Part shown: positions 48,408 to 58,800 of the stretch, in pieces
Layout of the letters: each line of letters starts with the position of its first letter
Position numbering within the stretch: position 1 is the first letter of the stretch
NCBI RefSeq assembly: GCF_000711235.1
Contig: NZ_JOMI01000003.1
Span: 372,001 to 436,000 of the forward strand
DNA: 64,000 nucleotides
From: Prevotella sp. 10(H)
Lineage (GTDB): Bacteria; Bacteroidota; Bacteroidia; Bacteroidales; Dysgonomonadaceae
Reading direction: 5' to 3'
Program-made: the position numbers and the translations under genes
Notes under the pieces: generated by a model
Seen by the model: only the letters and a program-made list of their open reading frames with translations
What the model was told of the DNA's origin: nothing
Databases searched by the model: none

Positions 48408-49280
48408 TTATTCTTCTATGGTATAGCTGACAAATGCGAATCGACTGCTGTCGGGCGCCCATGGGTTTACATTAAAACTCCCTTGCCCGCCAAATAGTTC
48501 AACCAGAGTTTCGGGTTTACCTCCTGAAGCGGGCATTATTCGTATCTCTACATGCTTGTAGCGCAGATGTTCATGAGGCTCGACATCACCCTTTTTGTAA
48601 GCGATATATACAACATGTGTGCCGTCAGGCGACAGATGAGGAAACCACGAGTTACGGTCTTCGTCGAATGTCATTTGGGTTTGTTCGCTTCCATCGGTTT
48701 TCATTCGCCATATCTGCATCAGTCCTGTACGCATGGAATTAAACCAGATATATTTCCCGTCAGGGGAATATTCAGGCCCGTCATTCAATCCCTCGGCTGT
48801 TGTGAGGCGCATTTCACCTATTCCGTCGATAGATATCGTATATACATCCATTTCACCGTTGCGGTTAGCGCAGTAGGTGAGGTGTTTCCCGTCAGGGCTC
48901 CATCCGTGCATGTAGCTGGGTTGCGACGGGGTTAGCTGTTTTGGCTCACCTCCTTCGGCAGGAAGCACAAATATGGTCGGGCGTCCTTCGGGTAAAGAGC
49001 GGTGGCTTACGGCTAGCAGTTTTCCGTCGGGGGAAATCAGGTGGTCGTTGTTGCATCTTGTCGCGAAACCTGTATCGATAAGTTCGGATTCACCGAAAGA
49101 ATCTGTAGAGAGCTTATAAATCAGACCTTCGCTGTTATATACCAGATATTTGCCGTCGGCAGTCCAGTCGGGTGCTTCCATTAGATAGGGGAATTTTTTG
49201 ACTACCGTGCGTTCACCGGTGATAATATCAAATATTTCGAGGATGCTGGTCACTTTGGATGGTTCTTGTTGTAGGCTCAT
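48408..49280 (-). CDS. TolB-like WD40/PD40 beta-propeller protein, cytoplasmic
   Basis: 290 residues from the ATG at 49280, which removes the overlap with the upstream small gene. The longer frame to 49349 is possible but overlaps that gene by 37 bp. It has five or six PD40 blades, each with SPDG or DGxY: LMEAPDWTADGKYLVYNSEG, NNDHLISPDGKLLAVSHRS, MHGWSPDGKHLTYCANRNGE, DGPEYSPDGKYIWFNSMRTG, WFPHLSPDGTHVVYIAYKKG. There is no signal peptide with this start. Its relatives are annotated as TolB-like proteins, some in sugar-related gene sets. The role here is not known. Confidence 0.82.
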   Translation of the reverse strand: MSLQQEPSKVTSILEIFDIITGERTVVKKFPYLMEAPDWTADGKYLVYNSEGLIYKLSTDSFGESELIDTGFATRCNNDHLISPDGKLLAVSHRSLPEGRPTIFVLPAEGGEPKQLTPSQPSYMHGWSPDGKHLTYCANRNGEMDVYTISIDGIGEMRLTTAEGLNDGPEYSPDGKYIWFNSMRTGLMQIWRMKTDGSEQTQMTFDEDRNSWFPHLSPDGTHVVYIAYKKGDVEPHEHLRYKHVEIRIMPASGGKPETLVELFGGQGSFNVNPWAPDSSRFAFVSYTIEE

Positions 49281-49312
49281 CTTTTCCGGGCTATTTTGTT
49301 CAAAACCTAAAG

Positions 49313-49561
49313 TTATGATAAATACAGCAGCTTTATTAATAAATAACAAAGAATTATTATCAGAGCATATATTATAGGTGTGGTAATAATAGTGGCTAAG
49401 GCTATAAGCAGTTTGTTAGGTTTATGCGGTTTTGCTCTTTCTCTGAATACACGCCAGCATATAAACCATACAGGTATGGCAATTACCAGCAGGGCTATAA
49501 TAGTGCCATAACCGAAACTTAAAGACAATATTCCTCCGTCAGGGTCTATGTTTATATCCAT
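49313..49561 (-). CDS. Small two-helix membrane protein
   Basis: 82 residues. The start MDINIDPDGGILSL is acidic, helix 1 lies at about residues 18-37 (YGTIIALLVIAIPVWFICWR), a basic loop FRERAKPHKPNK follows, and helix 2 lies at about 51-79 with several Tyr and Leu. It starts 13 bp after mutS2 and precedes the WD40 gene on the same strand, so it is in their transcript. No family is recognised. Confidence 0.75.
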   Translation of the reverse strand: MDINIDPDGGILSLSFGYGTIIALLVIAIPVWFICWRVFRERAKPHKPNKLLIALATIITTPIIYALIIILCYLLIKLLYLS

Positions 49562-49574
49562 AATACCTGTTTGT

Positions 49575-52037
49575 TTAGTCTAAATCGACAACTGTAATTC
49601 CCGTTCCGCCAAATTGCACATGCTCATCCTGATAATTCCGTACACCGGGAACTGTACGAAGATAGTCGCGTATGATCTGCCGCAATGCTCCTGTTCCTGT
49701 CCCGTGCAGAATACGCACACGCGACATTCCTACTAAGATAGCATCGTCAATGAAATACATCACCGCCTGTAAAGCCTCGTCGCCACGCATCCCGCGCACA
49801 TCGATGTCCTGTTTGAAGTTGAGTTTCTTCTCGCGTACATCGTCGCTCGCAGCTGCGCTAACGCGGGTGCTTTTAGTTTCGCGTTTTATCTGGTTCCTGC
49901 TCACATATTCCAAGGTCGCCAATTTAGCAGTTGATTTTATCATACCGAAAGCTACCGTTGCATTGCCTTTTTGTATATCCAATACTTCACCTACAGAAGT
50001 TTGCCCTTTGATGCGGACATTATCTCCGATAGATATTTCAGGTTGTTTTGCCTTTTCAGGAGTTTTCTCTTTCTGCTTTTTGTTCTTCTCTTTGTCTTTT
50101 AGCTTCTGTATCTTGCGGGCAATTTTATCATCCGTTTGATTGGCTTCGTTTTCCAATCCGGCTTTGAATTCACTTAAAGACTGTCGAGCCAGCTTGGTCT
50201 TTTCCTTATCGGCCTGTGCTTCGCGGATAGTCCGTATCGTATTTTCTATCTTGGCATTAGCTTCTGCAAGAATGCGTTCGGCATCCGCTTTTGCTTGCTT
50301 AAGGATTTCTTTTCGTTGCTTACCAACTTCCAGTAGGTCGGTTTCGTATGTTTCGGTAATTTCTTCGAGGCGTTTTTCTTTTTGGCGGATATTCTGCCTT
50401 TTGCTTTCCCAATAACGTTTATCGCGGACGATATCCTGCAGATATTTATCCATATTGATATAATCGCTGCCTACTATTTCGGAAGCATCCGCAATGACAT
50501 CTTCCGGTAAGCCGATTTTACGTGCAATTTCTATCGCAAACGAACTTCCCGGATTTCCGATGGAAAGGGTAAATAGCGGTTGCATCAGATGGCGGTCGTA
50601 AAGCATGGCACCATTGATAACACCTTTGTTTTCATTCGCAAAATGTTTCAGATTCTGATAATGGGTAGTAATAACGCCGAAAGCTCCTTTTTCGTTGAAG
50701 CGTTTCAATAGTGATTCGGCTATCGCTCCTCCGATCTGAGGTTCCGTTCCTCCTCCGAATTCGTCGATCAGCAGGATGGTTTTTTTATCGCAGTTCCTGA
50801 CAAAGAACTTCATATTTGTCAAGTGGGAACTATATGTACTCAGGTCGTTTTCGATAGATTGCTCATCACCTATGTCGATAAATATCTTATCGAAGATGCC
50901 GACTTTCGAATTCTCGTCTAATGGGATAGGCATGCCGCATTGCACCATATATTGCAGCAATCCGACCGTTTTCAGACATACAGATTTTCCTCCGGCATTC
51001 GGCCCGGATATGATCAACAGGCGGTTGTCTTCTTCCAACTCGATATCGAGAGGCACAATCTGCTTATTCTGCTTGCGATGAGAAATAAACAGGAGCGGAT
51101 GCTTTGCCCTGTACCAACGTATCAGCTGTTTGTCTTCGAGCGACGGCTTTATAGCATTGATATCGATAGAGAAAGTGGCTTTAGCCCTTATAAAGTCTAT
51201 CGTAGCTAGGAATTCATAGGATTGCAATATTTCCGGTACCAGTGGACGTAGAATATCTGTAAAAGCAATAAGTATTTTGACTATCTCGCGCCGTTCTTCG
51301 CTTTCCAACTCACGAATATGATTATTTGCTTCCACAACTTCGGCAGGCTCGATGAAAACTGTTTTACCAGATGCCGATTCGTCATGTACTATACCCTTTA
51401 TTTTCCGCTTAAATGCTGGTGCAACAGGAATGACAAGCCTTCCGTCGCGCATAGTCGGACTTACATCTTTTTCTACCAGCCCTTCACTTTGTGCCATGCG
51501 CAGGATAGCATTCAGGCTTTTGGATATGCCGCCCGATACACGGGCTATTTCTCTGCGTATACGGCTGAGTTCGGGTGATGCATTATCTTTTATCCGACCA
51601 AACTTATCGAGTATAGCATCAATTTTTGTTATGAGCTGAGGAAATACAGCGACTTCGCCCGCCAACCTGTAAAGGTGCGGATATGGCGTATTGTCTTCAT
51701 CTTCCTTTTTCAGGAAAGAGACTATGTCGCGGATTGTCTGCAAGGAACGTCTGAGATCGAAGAGAACCGGCTCGTCTATCCATGTACCTACTACTTTGAT
51801 ACCGCGCAATGAAGGACGTACATCGAGGAAATAATTTACAGGGAAATTATCTTCCTCCTGTGTGATGCGGATGAATTCCTCTGTCTGTGAAAGACTTTCA
51901 ATAATATATAAATAGTCGGAAGAAAAAACCATATCTTCCACTTTTTCTTCTCCGAGCGGGCTCAGGCATCGCGCCGAAAGCAACTCACGTATTTTGTCGA
52001 ATCCTATTTTCGATTCGAAATTTTCAGGATAAATCAC
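49575..52037 (-). CDS. mutS2: Endonuclease MutS2
   Basis: 820 residues, near full length (about 780-800 in other species). The MutS ATPase core has Walker A SGPNAGGKSVCLKT at about residue 345, TILLIDEFGGGTEPQIGGAI AE as Walker B and the EIARKIGLPEDVIADAS block. A long coiled-coil (about 540-640, KEKRLEEITETYETDLLEVG) and the C-terminal Smr domain follow (DVRGMRGDEALQAVMYFIDD ... LHGTGTGALRQIIRDYLRTV). It lacks the N-terminal mismatch-recognition domain of MutS, as normal. Likely roles are suppression of recombination and branch cleavage or ribosome rescue. Confidence 0.96.
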   Translation of the reverse strand: MIYPENFESKIGFDKIRELLSARCLSPLGEEKVEDMVFSSDYLYIIESLSQTEEFIRITQEEDNFPVNYFLDVRPSLRGIKVVGTWIDEPVLFDLRRSLQTIRDIVSFLKKEDEDNTPYPHLYRLAGEVAVFPQLITKIDAILDKFGRIKDNASPELSRIRREIARVSGGISKSLNAILRMAQSEGLVEKDVSPTMRDGRLVIPVAPAFKRKIKGIVHDESASGKTVFIEPAEVVEANNHIRELESEERREIVKILIAFTDILRPLVPEILQSYEFLATIDFIRAKATFSIDINAIKPSLEDKQLIRWYRAKHPLLFISHRKQNKQIVPLDIELEEDNRLLIISGPNAGGKSVCLKTVGLLQYMVQCGMPIPLDENSKVGIFDKIFIDIGDEQSIENDLSTYSSHLTNMKFFVRNCDKKTILLIDEFGGGTEPQIGGAIAESLLKRFNEKGAFGVITTHYQNLKHFANENKGVINGAMLYDRHLMQPLFTLSIGNPGSSFAIEIARKIGLPEDVIADASEIVGSDYINMDKYLQDIVRDKRYWESKRQNIRQKEKRLEEITETYETDLLEVGKQRKEILKQAKADAERILAEANAKIENTIRTIREAQADKEKTKLARQSLSEFKAGLENEANQTDDKIARKIQKLKDKEKNKKQKEKTPEKAKQPEISIGDNVRIKGQTSVGEVLDIQKGNATVAFGMIKSTAKLATLEYVSRNQIKRETKSTRVSAAASDDVREKKLNFKQDIDVRGMRGDEALQAVMYFIDDAILVGMSRVRILHGTGTGALRQIIRDYLRTVPGVRNYQDEHVQFGGTGITVVDLD

Positions 52038-52688
52038 TCTGTATTTGTTTTAGAATGCAAAGATAATGATTTGAACGACACATGTGAGGAATTGTTTTTT
52101 AGAAATATAGGCTTAAAAATTTGTCAGATTAAAACAAAATTGTAATTTTACCGCTGGAAGAAATATCAATTGACGTAAAGTGGTTGATTATTTTGTATTT
52201 AATTAAAAATATACTGTATCAAACTAAACATTATTAACATCCTTAGCGAATAAATTTGCCCGAAAATAAGATGTGTATCTTTCTACAAAATTACTAAAGT
52301 ACTATTTGAATTGTATCTGTAACCAGATATTGTGATTTTGTTGTGCGAAGCGGGCTCTGAGGATGTTGTTGATAATTTTAGGAAAAGATAGTTGATATAA
52401 TTGTATACAAAACCAATGCGGCAGAGAAACAATCGGATATATTGGGCATTTATTACTCCGACGATGGTTTTATTCTAAAGATATAATTTCTTGTTTTTGC
52501 TTGTGAAAGTAGTTACATGAAATCCAGCCATTGAAGTATAACCTCTAATGCATTGGTTTTTGTTATGTCTATACCTCCCGTTTTTTTATCCTTTTTTATA
52601 TTCATTCTAAATAATAAGTGCGAAAAATTTCTTCTGTGTGCTAAAAAATACGCATCTTTGTATCCCTAATTAATTAGAATATTGCTGT
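52038..52688. other. Long AT-rich gap with possible relic coding segments
   Basis: About 650 bp between divergent genes. On the plus strand two open stretches in different frames read PDIVILLCEAGSEDVVDNFR (52324-52389) and EKIVDIIVYKTNAAEKQSDI then LGIYYSDDGFILKI (52381-52485), each bounded by stop codons. On the minus strand a 30-residue frame MNIKKDKKTGGIDITKTNAL begins at about 52606. None has clear start and ribosome signals. The feoAB promoter is near 52655 (CATCTTTG). Confidence 0.5.
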
Positions 52689-55172
52689 ATGTTTTTATCT
52701 GATCTTAAGACAGGAGAGAAAGGTGTAATAGTCCGTGTAAACGGTAGCGGAGCTTTCCGCAAACGTATTCTCGAAATGGGATTTATAAAAGGAAAGACCA
52801 TAAAAGTAATACTGAATGCCCCACTTAAAGATCCTATCAAATATAAAATAATGGATTATGAAGTTTCGCTTCGCCGCAGTGAAGCCAGACTTATAGAAGT
52901 GGTATATTCCGATCCTGCTACAGAGATAGATTTGCCTGACGAATCCCATTATGATCGGGAATCACCGAAAGAAACAATAACAGAAGAACAATCACCGGCG
53001 CACAAAAATCATACGAATAATAAAAAAATCATTACAGTTGCATTGGTCGGGAATCCGAATGCAGGAAAAACATCCTTGTTTAATATTGCATCGGGAGCCC
53101 ATGAGCATGTCGGTAATTATGGAGGGGTAACTGTAGATTCGAAAGAAGGGCGCTTTAAGCACAACGGATATACTTTCCAGATTGTTGACTTGCCAGGTAC
53201 CTATTCATTGTCGGCATATACACCGGAAGAACTTTTTGTGAGGCGACATATCGTTGAAGACAGGCCGGATGTGATAATAAACATAGTGGCAGCTTCGAAT
53301 TTAGAACGTAACCTTTACCTGACAACGGAACTGATAGATATGGAAGTTCCGGTAGTGATGGCCCTGAATATGTATGACGAGTTGAAAGACAGCGGAAGTG
53401 AATTCGATTATCAGCGGCTGTCTAAAATGATCGGTATACCGATGGTACCCACTGTAGCTAAGACAGGGGCGGGAATAGACGAACTTTTCGATACAGTCAT
53501 ACGTATGTATGAAGATCGCGAGCCTGTTGTGCGCCATGTAAATATTTATTATGGCAACACAATCGAGAATTCAATCAGTAAACTGAATATACAACTTGAG
53601 AAAGATAAAGACCAGCAACTCGTTTTCCCAAGACGTTATATTTCTGTCAAATTAATTGAGAAAGACAAGGATATTGAGTCTTATGTTTCTACTTTCCCTA
53701 ATAATAAGGAATTGTTTGAAACAAGAGATACGGAAATAGAATATATTGAAGAAACGCTTAACGAAGATACTGAATCTGCATTAACAAATGCCCGTTACGG
53801 ATTTATAGCCGGAGGACTGAAAGAAACTCTGAAAGAGAAAACAAATGAATCGGATATAACACGCGTAATAGATTCTATCGTTACAAATAAATATGTGGGC
53901 TTCCCTATATTTTTCTTTTTCATGTGGATCATGTTCGAGTGTACATTCCGCTTTGGCGAATATCCGAAGGAATGGATCGAGAGTGGGGTAGGGCTTTTGG
54001 GTGATTTTGTACGGGGAGCAATGTCGGAAGGAATGCTCAAAGATCTAATTGTGGATGGTGTTATCGGAGGGGTAGGAGGTGTTATAGTTTTCTTACCTAA
54101 TATACTTATATTATATGCATTCATTTCATTTATGGAAGATTCGGGCTATATGGCCCGTGCCGCATTTATAATGGATAAGGTGATGCATAAGATGGGATTG
54201 CATGGTAAATCCTTTATCCCGTTGGTAATGGGATTCGGTTGTAATGTGCCTGCTATAATGGCTACGCGCACTATCGAAAGCCGGAATAGCCGTATGATTA
54301 CGATGCTGATCAATCCGTTTATGTCATGCAGCGCACGTTTACCTGTGTATCTGCTTTTTGTCGGAGTATTTTTTGAGTCATATGCAAGCTTTGTGCTTTT
54401 CGGGCTTTACTTTACAGGGATCCTGATTGCGGTTATATCAGCCCGGTTATTCAAGAGGTTTTTGTTTCCTAAAGAGGATACGCCATTCGTTATGGAGTTG
54501 CCGCCTTATCGTATGCCTACACTGCGTGCGGTGACGATACATATGTGGGATAAGTCACGTCAATATTTGCGTAAGATGGGAGGGGTGATACTTATTGCAT
54601 CTATCATTATCTGGTTTCTGGGCTATTTTCCGATGAATAATGAAAAGAATGAATCCTTTAATCAGCAAATAGCGCAAATTGAATCGCAGTATGAAAGCAA
54701 AATAATAAGTGAAGAGCAAAGAACGGGACAAATAGAAGAAATAGAAGAGCAGCGCAATATAACACATCAGGAAGATTCCTATATCGGACGTATAGGTAAA
54801 ACCATCGAACCTGTAATGCGTCCTTTGGGCTTCGACTGGAAAATAAGTGTCAGTTTGCTTTCGGGTATGGCAGCTAAAGAAGTGGTAGTAAGCACGCTCG
54901 GAGTATTGTATACCGGAAATTCCGAAAATCAGGAATCATTGGAAACACGTTTAACTGCAGAAACAAACGCAGATGGAACACCTCTCTTTACACCATTGGT
55001 AGTTGTCAGTTTGTTACTTTTTGTATTAATTTACTTTCCTTGTGTCGCCACTATTGCTGCAATTAAAGAAGAATCGGGCTCATGGAAATGGGGGATATTC
55101 AGTATCATTTATACTACCTTGTTAGCATGGGTTGTTTCATTTTTAGTTTATCAAATTGGAAATATTCTTTAA
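52689..55172 (+). CDS. feoB: FeoA-FeoB fusion, ferrous iron transporter
   Basis: 827 residues. The N-terminal 75 residues are a FeoA SH3-like domain (LKTGEKGVIVRVNGSGAFRK, LEMGFIKGKTIKVIL). FeoB follows from about residue 115: G1 LVGNPNAGKTSLFN, G3 VDLPGTYSLSAY, and a transmembrane region with GVGGVIVFLPNILILYAFIS, GCNVPAIMATRTIESRNSR, CSARLPVYLLFVG and GMAAKEVVVSTLGVLY. FeoAB fusion is typical of Bacteroidetes. It imports Fe2+ through the inner membrane, with GTP hydrolysis. The small Cys-rich FeoB partner that usually follows is found 6 kb downstream, past the SusCD genes. Confidence 0.97.
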   Translation: MFLSDLKTGEKGVIVRVNGSGAFRKRILEMGFIKGKTIKVILNAPLKDPIKYKIMDYEVSLRRSEARLIEVVYSDPATEIDLPDESHYDRESPKETITEEQSPAHKNHTNNKKIITVALVGNPNAGKTSLFNIASGAHEHVGNYGGVTVDSKEGRFKHNGYTFQIVDLPGTYSLSAYTPEELFVRRHIVEDRPDVIINIVAASNLERNLYLTTELIDMEVPVVMALNMYDELKDSGSEFDYQRLSKMIGIPMVPTVAKTGAGIDELFDTVIRMYEDREPVVRHVNIYYGNTIENSISKLNIQLEKDKDQQLVFPRRYISVKLIEKDKDIESYVSTFPNNKELFETRDTEIEYIEETLNEDTESALTNARYGFIAGGLKETLKEKTNESDITRVIDSIVTNKYVGFPIFFFFMWIMFECTFRFGEYPKEWIESGVGLLGDFVRGAMSEGMLKDLIVDGVIGGVGGVIVFLPNILILYAFISFMEDSGYMARAAFIMDKVMHKMGLHGKSFIPLVMGFGCNVPAIMATRTIESRNSRMITMLINPFMSCSARLPVYLLFVGVFFESYASFVLFGLYFTGILIAVISARLFKRFLFPKEDTPFVMELPPYRMPTLRAVTIHMWDKSRQYLRKMGGVILIASIIIWFLGYFPMNNEKNESFNQQIAQIESQYESKIISEEQRTGQIEEIEEQRNITHQEDSYIGRIGKTIEPVMRPLGFDWKISVSLLSGMAAKEVVVSTLGVLYTGNSENQESLETRLTAETNADGTPLFTPLVVVSLLLFVLIYFPCVATIAAIKEESGSWKWGIFSIIYTTLLAWVVSFLVYQIGNIL

Positions 55173-55610
55173 TCTTTTTATTTTTTATTTCATATTGATA
55201 CATAATTAAAGGTTTATATATGTTAATATCAAAAAGGGTAACTTGTGTTATCCTTTTTTTGTTTATGCGAAAACGAGAAGCAAAAGTGTTAAAATGGAGA
55301 TTTTAGATATATAATATCGGTTCTTTTTCAACATGTAATAAGTTCTTAATGGCATATTATCTTTCAAAATGTAATTGTTGAAATCAAAATTAACATATTT
55401 TTCCTATTTTTCCAAATTAGTTATCCTCAATTCATTGCATATTGTCATATTTTATATAATTTAATTCAAAATTTTTTTTTTCGTGAAAAATGCCTAAATT
55501 TGCAAGTCAAAAATCAAACTGATGCTAAATTGCCCAATAAAGTGTTAATTTGTTAAATTGATAGTATTAGATTAAATAAGTTGTTTTAATTTTAATAAAG
55601 TAGTGTTTGT
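55173..55610. other. AT-rich leader of the SusCD operon
   Basis: About 440 bp. It includes a partial repeat block GGTAACTTGTGTTATCC at 55237-55253, an AT-rich tract, and the -7 box TAAATTTG at 55495-55502, about 110 bp before the SusC start. No FecR or sigma factor gene lies here. Confidence 0.6.
55495..55502 (+). promoter_or_regulatory. -7 box TAAATTTG for the SusC gene
   Basis: It matches TAnnTTTG and lies 108 bp upstream of the ATG at 55611. Confidence 0.55.
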
Positions 55611-58600
55611 ATGAAGAAAAGAGTGATGTTAATTCTATCCTGCTTATTTCTAAGCATAGGATTTATCGTAGCACAAACAACTAGAATTTCCGGTGTTGTC
55701 GTTGACAATAACGGAGAGCCTGTTATTAGTGCTTCTGTAGTGGTGAAAGGGACTACAGTCGGTACTGTTACCGGTCTGGATGGAGAATTCTCTATTAACG
55801 TACCTAGTGGAAACAATACATTGGTGTTTACACTGGTAGGTATGAAACCTGTTGAAGCAAAGCCTGTGCAAGGTATGAAGGTTGTAATGGAGAACGACGA
55901 GCAGATATTGGCAGATGTTGTAGTTACCGCATTAGGTATCTCAAGAGATGCTAAAGCTTTGGGTTATGGATCAACAACCATAAAAAATGATGAAATAACT
56001 GCTGCCAAGTCCGGATCATTGATGTCTGGTCTGGTTGGTAAAGTAGCGGGTGTAAATATATCTACAACCGGGGCTACAGGTACATCCCAGAAAGTAATTG
56101 TACGAGGATTTTCATCTTTTTCTGAAAATCAGCCTTTGTATATTGTAGATGGTGTGCCTATTCAGAATACTTTTTCTGGAAATAAGGATACAAATAATTC
56201 TGTTGACTTTGGTAACCTTGCAGGTGATATTAACCCGGATGATGTTGAATCTGTAACAGTGCTTAAAGGTGCATCGGCAACTGCCTTGTACGGTACACGT
56301 GCAGCTAGTGGGGTTATTATGATTACCACTAAAAAAGCACAGAAAAATCAAAAGCCGACTATTACTTATTCAGGTACATTCTCTGCTTCGAATGTATTGC
56401 GTGCTCCTCAGACACAGGATATGTTCGGTCAGGGTTGGCCATTATGGGATAATGCAGAGAACGGTTCATGGGGACCTAAACTCGATGGCAGAATGCATGA
56501 GTGGGGTGCCGGTATCAATGGCGTTTTGAGAGAAAAGCCTTTCACATATGTAAAAGATAATGTGAAGAAATTTTATGAAACAGGTTTTGAAATGAATAAT
56601 AATATTTCTTATGCAGCCAGTGGGGAGCATACAGGTATTATGATTTCTTACGGAAACCTGACGTCTGATGGCATTATCCCGTCTAATGCAGATAAATATA
56701 CGCGTAATACAATTTCGTTCAGAGGTAATACTGTATATGACAAATTAAACCTAAGTTACAATATAAATTATTCGCGCAAGCATATCAAAGCGGTATCTGC
56801 AGGACAGGGTAGTGATGGAGCAGCATTATTTCAGGAAGTTTTACAAAATCCTGTAGATATTAACTTGCAAGATCTGAAAGATTTGAATAATCCGTATAAC
56901 AGCCCTGATAATTATTATACATGGTATGCTGAAAATCCGTATTGGGTTATTGCAAATAATGGCAATGAATATACAGACAACCATACATACGGAAATATCG
57001 ATGTCAGCTATGAACTCATTCCGGGATTGAAAGCAATCGGCCGTTTAGGAGGTGACTTTAATGATTCACGTCGTAAGGCATGGAATGGTGTAGCCCGTTT
57101 TGCTCCGGGTTCTTACAGTTATGGACACAAATCGAATGCCGAAGGTTCTTATCTTGAACATAATGAGTCAAGGACACAGTTGGAAGCAACAGGTTTACTG
57201 GATGCCAATTATACTCTCAGTGAGGACTTTAGTCTATCAGGTATGGTGGGATGGAACTATAACTACAGAGATCTGAACCTCATCGATTCATATTTGTATG
57301 GTTTGAACGTACCGGGATGGTATAGTCTGGAAAACGGTAGTACCGATCCTGCAACATATTCCCGAAAATATCAACGACGTTTGTACGGAGCATTAGCTCA
57401 GGCTGAATTAGGATATAGAAATTACTTGTATTTGACATTGTCAGGACGTAATGACTGGTCATCTACATTACCGAAAGATAACCGTAGTTTCTTTTATTGG
57501 GGGGCAAATGCCAGCCTCATCGTAACAGATATGGTTCCTTCTATAAAGAATGATATATTGAATTATCTCAAGGTTAGACTTGCTTATGGTAAGACCGGTA
57601 AGGATGCTAACTGGTATCTGATTTCAAATGAATATCAACCGACAAAGATTATTCTTGGTTTTGGTAACCTGAATTTTCCATTAAACGGAGTGCCGGGACT
57701 TACAATGGGTAATACCCGTGGTAATGATAATCTGAAACCAGAAATTACCCGTGAAGCAGAATTTGGATTCGACCTGCGTCTGTTCGATAGCCGTCTGACA
57801 GTAGATTTTGCATATTATGACAGAAATACCAAAGATCAGATTATCGCTGCTACACAGCCTTTCGAAACCGGATATAGTTTATATACCCGAAATGTAGGGG
57901 AAATACAAAACCGTGGAGTTGAAGTATCCTTAGGGATAGTACCTGTCCGCACAAAAGACTGGAACTGGAACCTTGGTGTTACTTTTGCTAAGAACAATAG
58001 CGAGGTGAAAAAACTTTGGGAGGTTGACGGTAAAAAGATTAATGAATATGTTCTTACATCTGCATATCAAGTAGACTTTGTAGCCGAAGTAGGAAAACCT
58101 TTGGGAGTATTTAAAGTGCCGAAAGTACAACGTTCCGAAGACGGAAGAATTGTAGTAAGCAGTAGTTCTGGTTTACCGTTGATCGTAAGTGGAGAAAAAG
58201 AAGAGGTAGGAACATCTGCTCCGGATTTTACAATGGGTTTTGTAAACCGTGTAACATGGAAAAATCTGACATTCGGTGCCGTAATAGACTGGAGAAGCGG
58301 AGGCGAATTCTGGAGTAATACAGCTGAAATGATGACATGGAACGGTAATGCTACCGCAACAATGTATAACGAGCGTCAGCCGTTTGTAGTGCCGAATTCG
58401 GTAAAACTTGTTGGTGGCAAATATGTCGATAATGATGTGCCGGTTACCTGGGAAAATACATATGCCTATTATAATCACTCAAGTAACTATTATATGTACA
58501 GGGATTTCATATTGCCAAAAGGATATGTGAAATTGAGAGAGGTAAGCCTTACATATAATTTCCCTAAAAATCTTATATCGAAACTTGGAATAGTAAAAGA

Positions 58601-58772
58601 ACTTGAAGTAGCCGTTATAGGACGTAACCTTCTGATGTGGACACCAAAGGCAAATAATTTCGTAGACCCTGAAGCTACAAACTATGGTAATGATATTACT
58701 TCAGAATTAGGTGAGTTTACTGCAGCTCCTACAACCAGAAGTATTGGTGGAAGCATCAAAGTTACTTTCTAA
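55611..58772 (+). CDS. SusC/RagA-family TonB-dependent outer membrane transporter
   Basis: 1053 residues with a signal peptide ending at FIVAQ. Residues about 22-100 are a CarboxypepD_reg-like domain (ISGVVVDNNGEPVISASVVV, GTVTGLDGEFSINVPSG). The TonB box/plug transition reads ILADVVVTALGISRDAKALG, the plug has VRGFSSFSENQPLYIVDGVP, and a long barrel follows with YNINYSRKHIK, SGRNDWSSTLPKDNRSFFYW GAN, and a terminal SIGGSIKVTF with the barrel-end Phe. There is no N-terminal FecR-interaction (STN) domain, so no ECF transducing role is expected. It forms a transporter pair with the SusD gene 28 bp downstream. Substrate unknown. Confidence 0.95.
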   Translation: MKKRVMLILSCLFLSIGFIVAQTTRISGVVVDNNGEPVISASVVVKGTTVGTVTGLDGEFSINVPSGNNTLVFTLVGMKPVEAKPVQGMKVVMENDEQILADVVVTALGISRDAKALGYGSTTIKNDEITAAKSGSLMSGLVGKVAGVNISTTGATGTSQKVIVRGFSSFSENQPLYIVDGVPIQNTFSGNKDTNNSVDFGNLAGDINPDDVESVTVLKGASATALYGTRAASGVIMITTKKAQKNQKPTITYSGTFSASNVLRAPQTQDMFGQGWPLWDNAENGSWGPKLDGRMHEWGAGINGVLREKPFTYVKDNVKKFYETGFEMNNNISYAASGEHTGIMISYGNLTSDGIIPSNADKYTRNTISFRGNTVYDKLNLSYNINYSRKHIKAVSAGQGSDGAALFQEVLQNPVDINLQDLKDLNNPYNSPDNYYTWYAENPYWVIANNGNEYTDNHTYGNIDVSYELIPGLKAIGRLGGDFNDSRRKAWNGVARFAPGSYSYGHKSNAEGSYLEHNESRTQLEATGLLDANYTLSEDFSLSGMVGWNYNYRDLNLIDSYLYGLNVPGWYSLENGSTDPATYSRKYQRRLYGALAQAELGYRNYLYLTLSGRNDWSSTLPKDNRSFFYWGANASLIVTDMVPSIKNDILNYLKVRLAYGKTGKDANWYLISNEYQPTKIILGFGNLNFPLNGVPGLTMGNTRGNDNLKPEITREAEFGFDLRLFDSRLTVDFAYYDRNTKDQIIAATQPFETGYSLYTRNVGEIQNRGVEVSLGIVPVRTKDWNWNLGVTFAKNNSEVKKLWEVDGKKINEYVLTSAYQVDFVAEVGKPLGVFKVPKVQRSEDGRIVVSSSSGLPLIVSGEKEEVGTSAPDFTMGFVNRVTWKNLTFGAVIDWRSGGEFWSNTAEMMTWNGNATATMYNERQPFVVPNSVKLVGGKYVDNDVPVTWENTYAYYNHSSNYYMYRDFILPKGYVKLREVSLTYNFPKNLISKLGIVKELEVAVIGRNLLMWTPKANNFVDPEATNYGNDITSELGEFTAAPTTRSIGGSIKVTF

Positions 58773-58800
58773 GTGTATACAACTAAAAATAATAAGAAAA

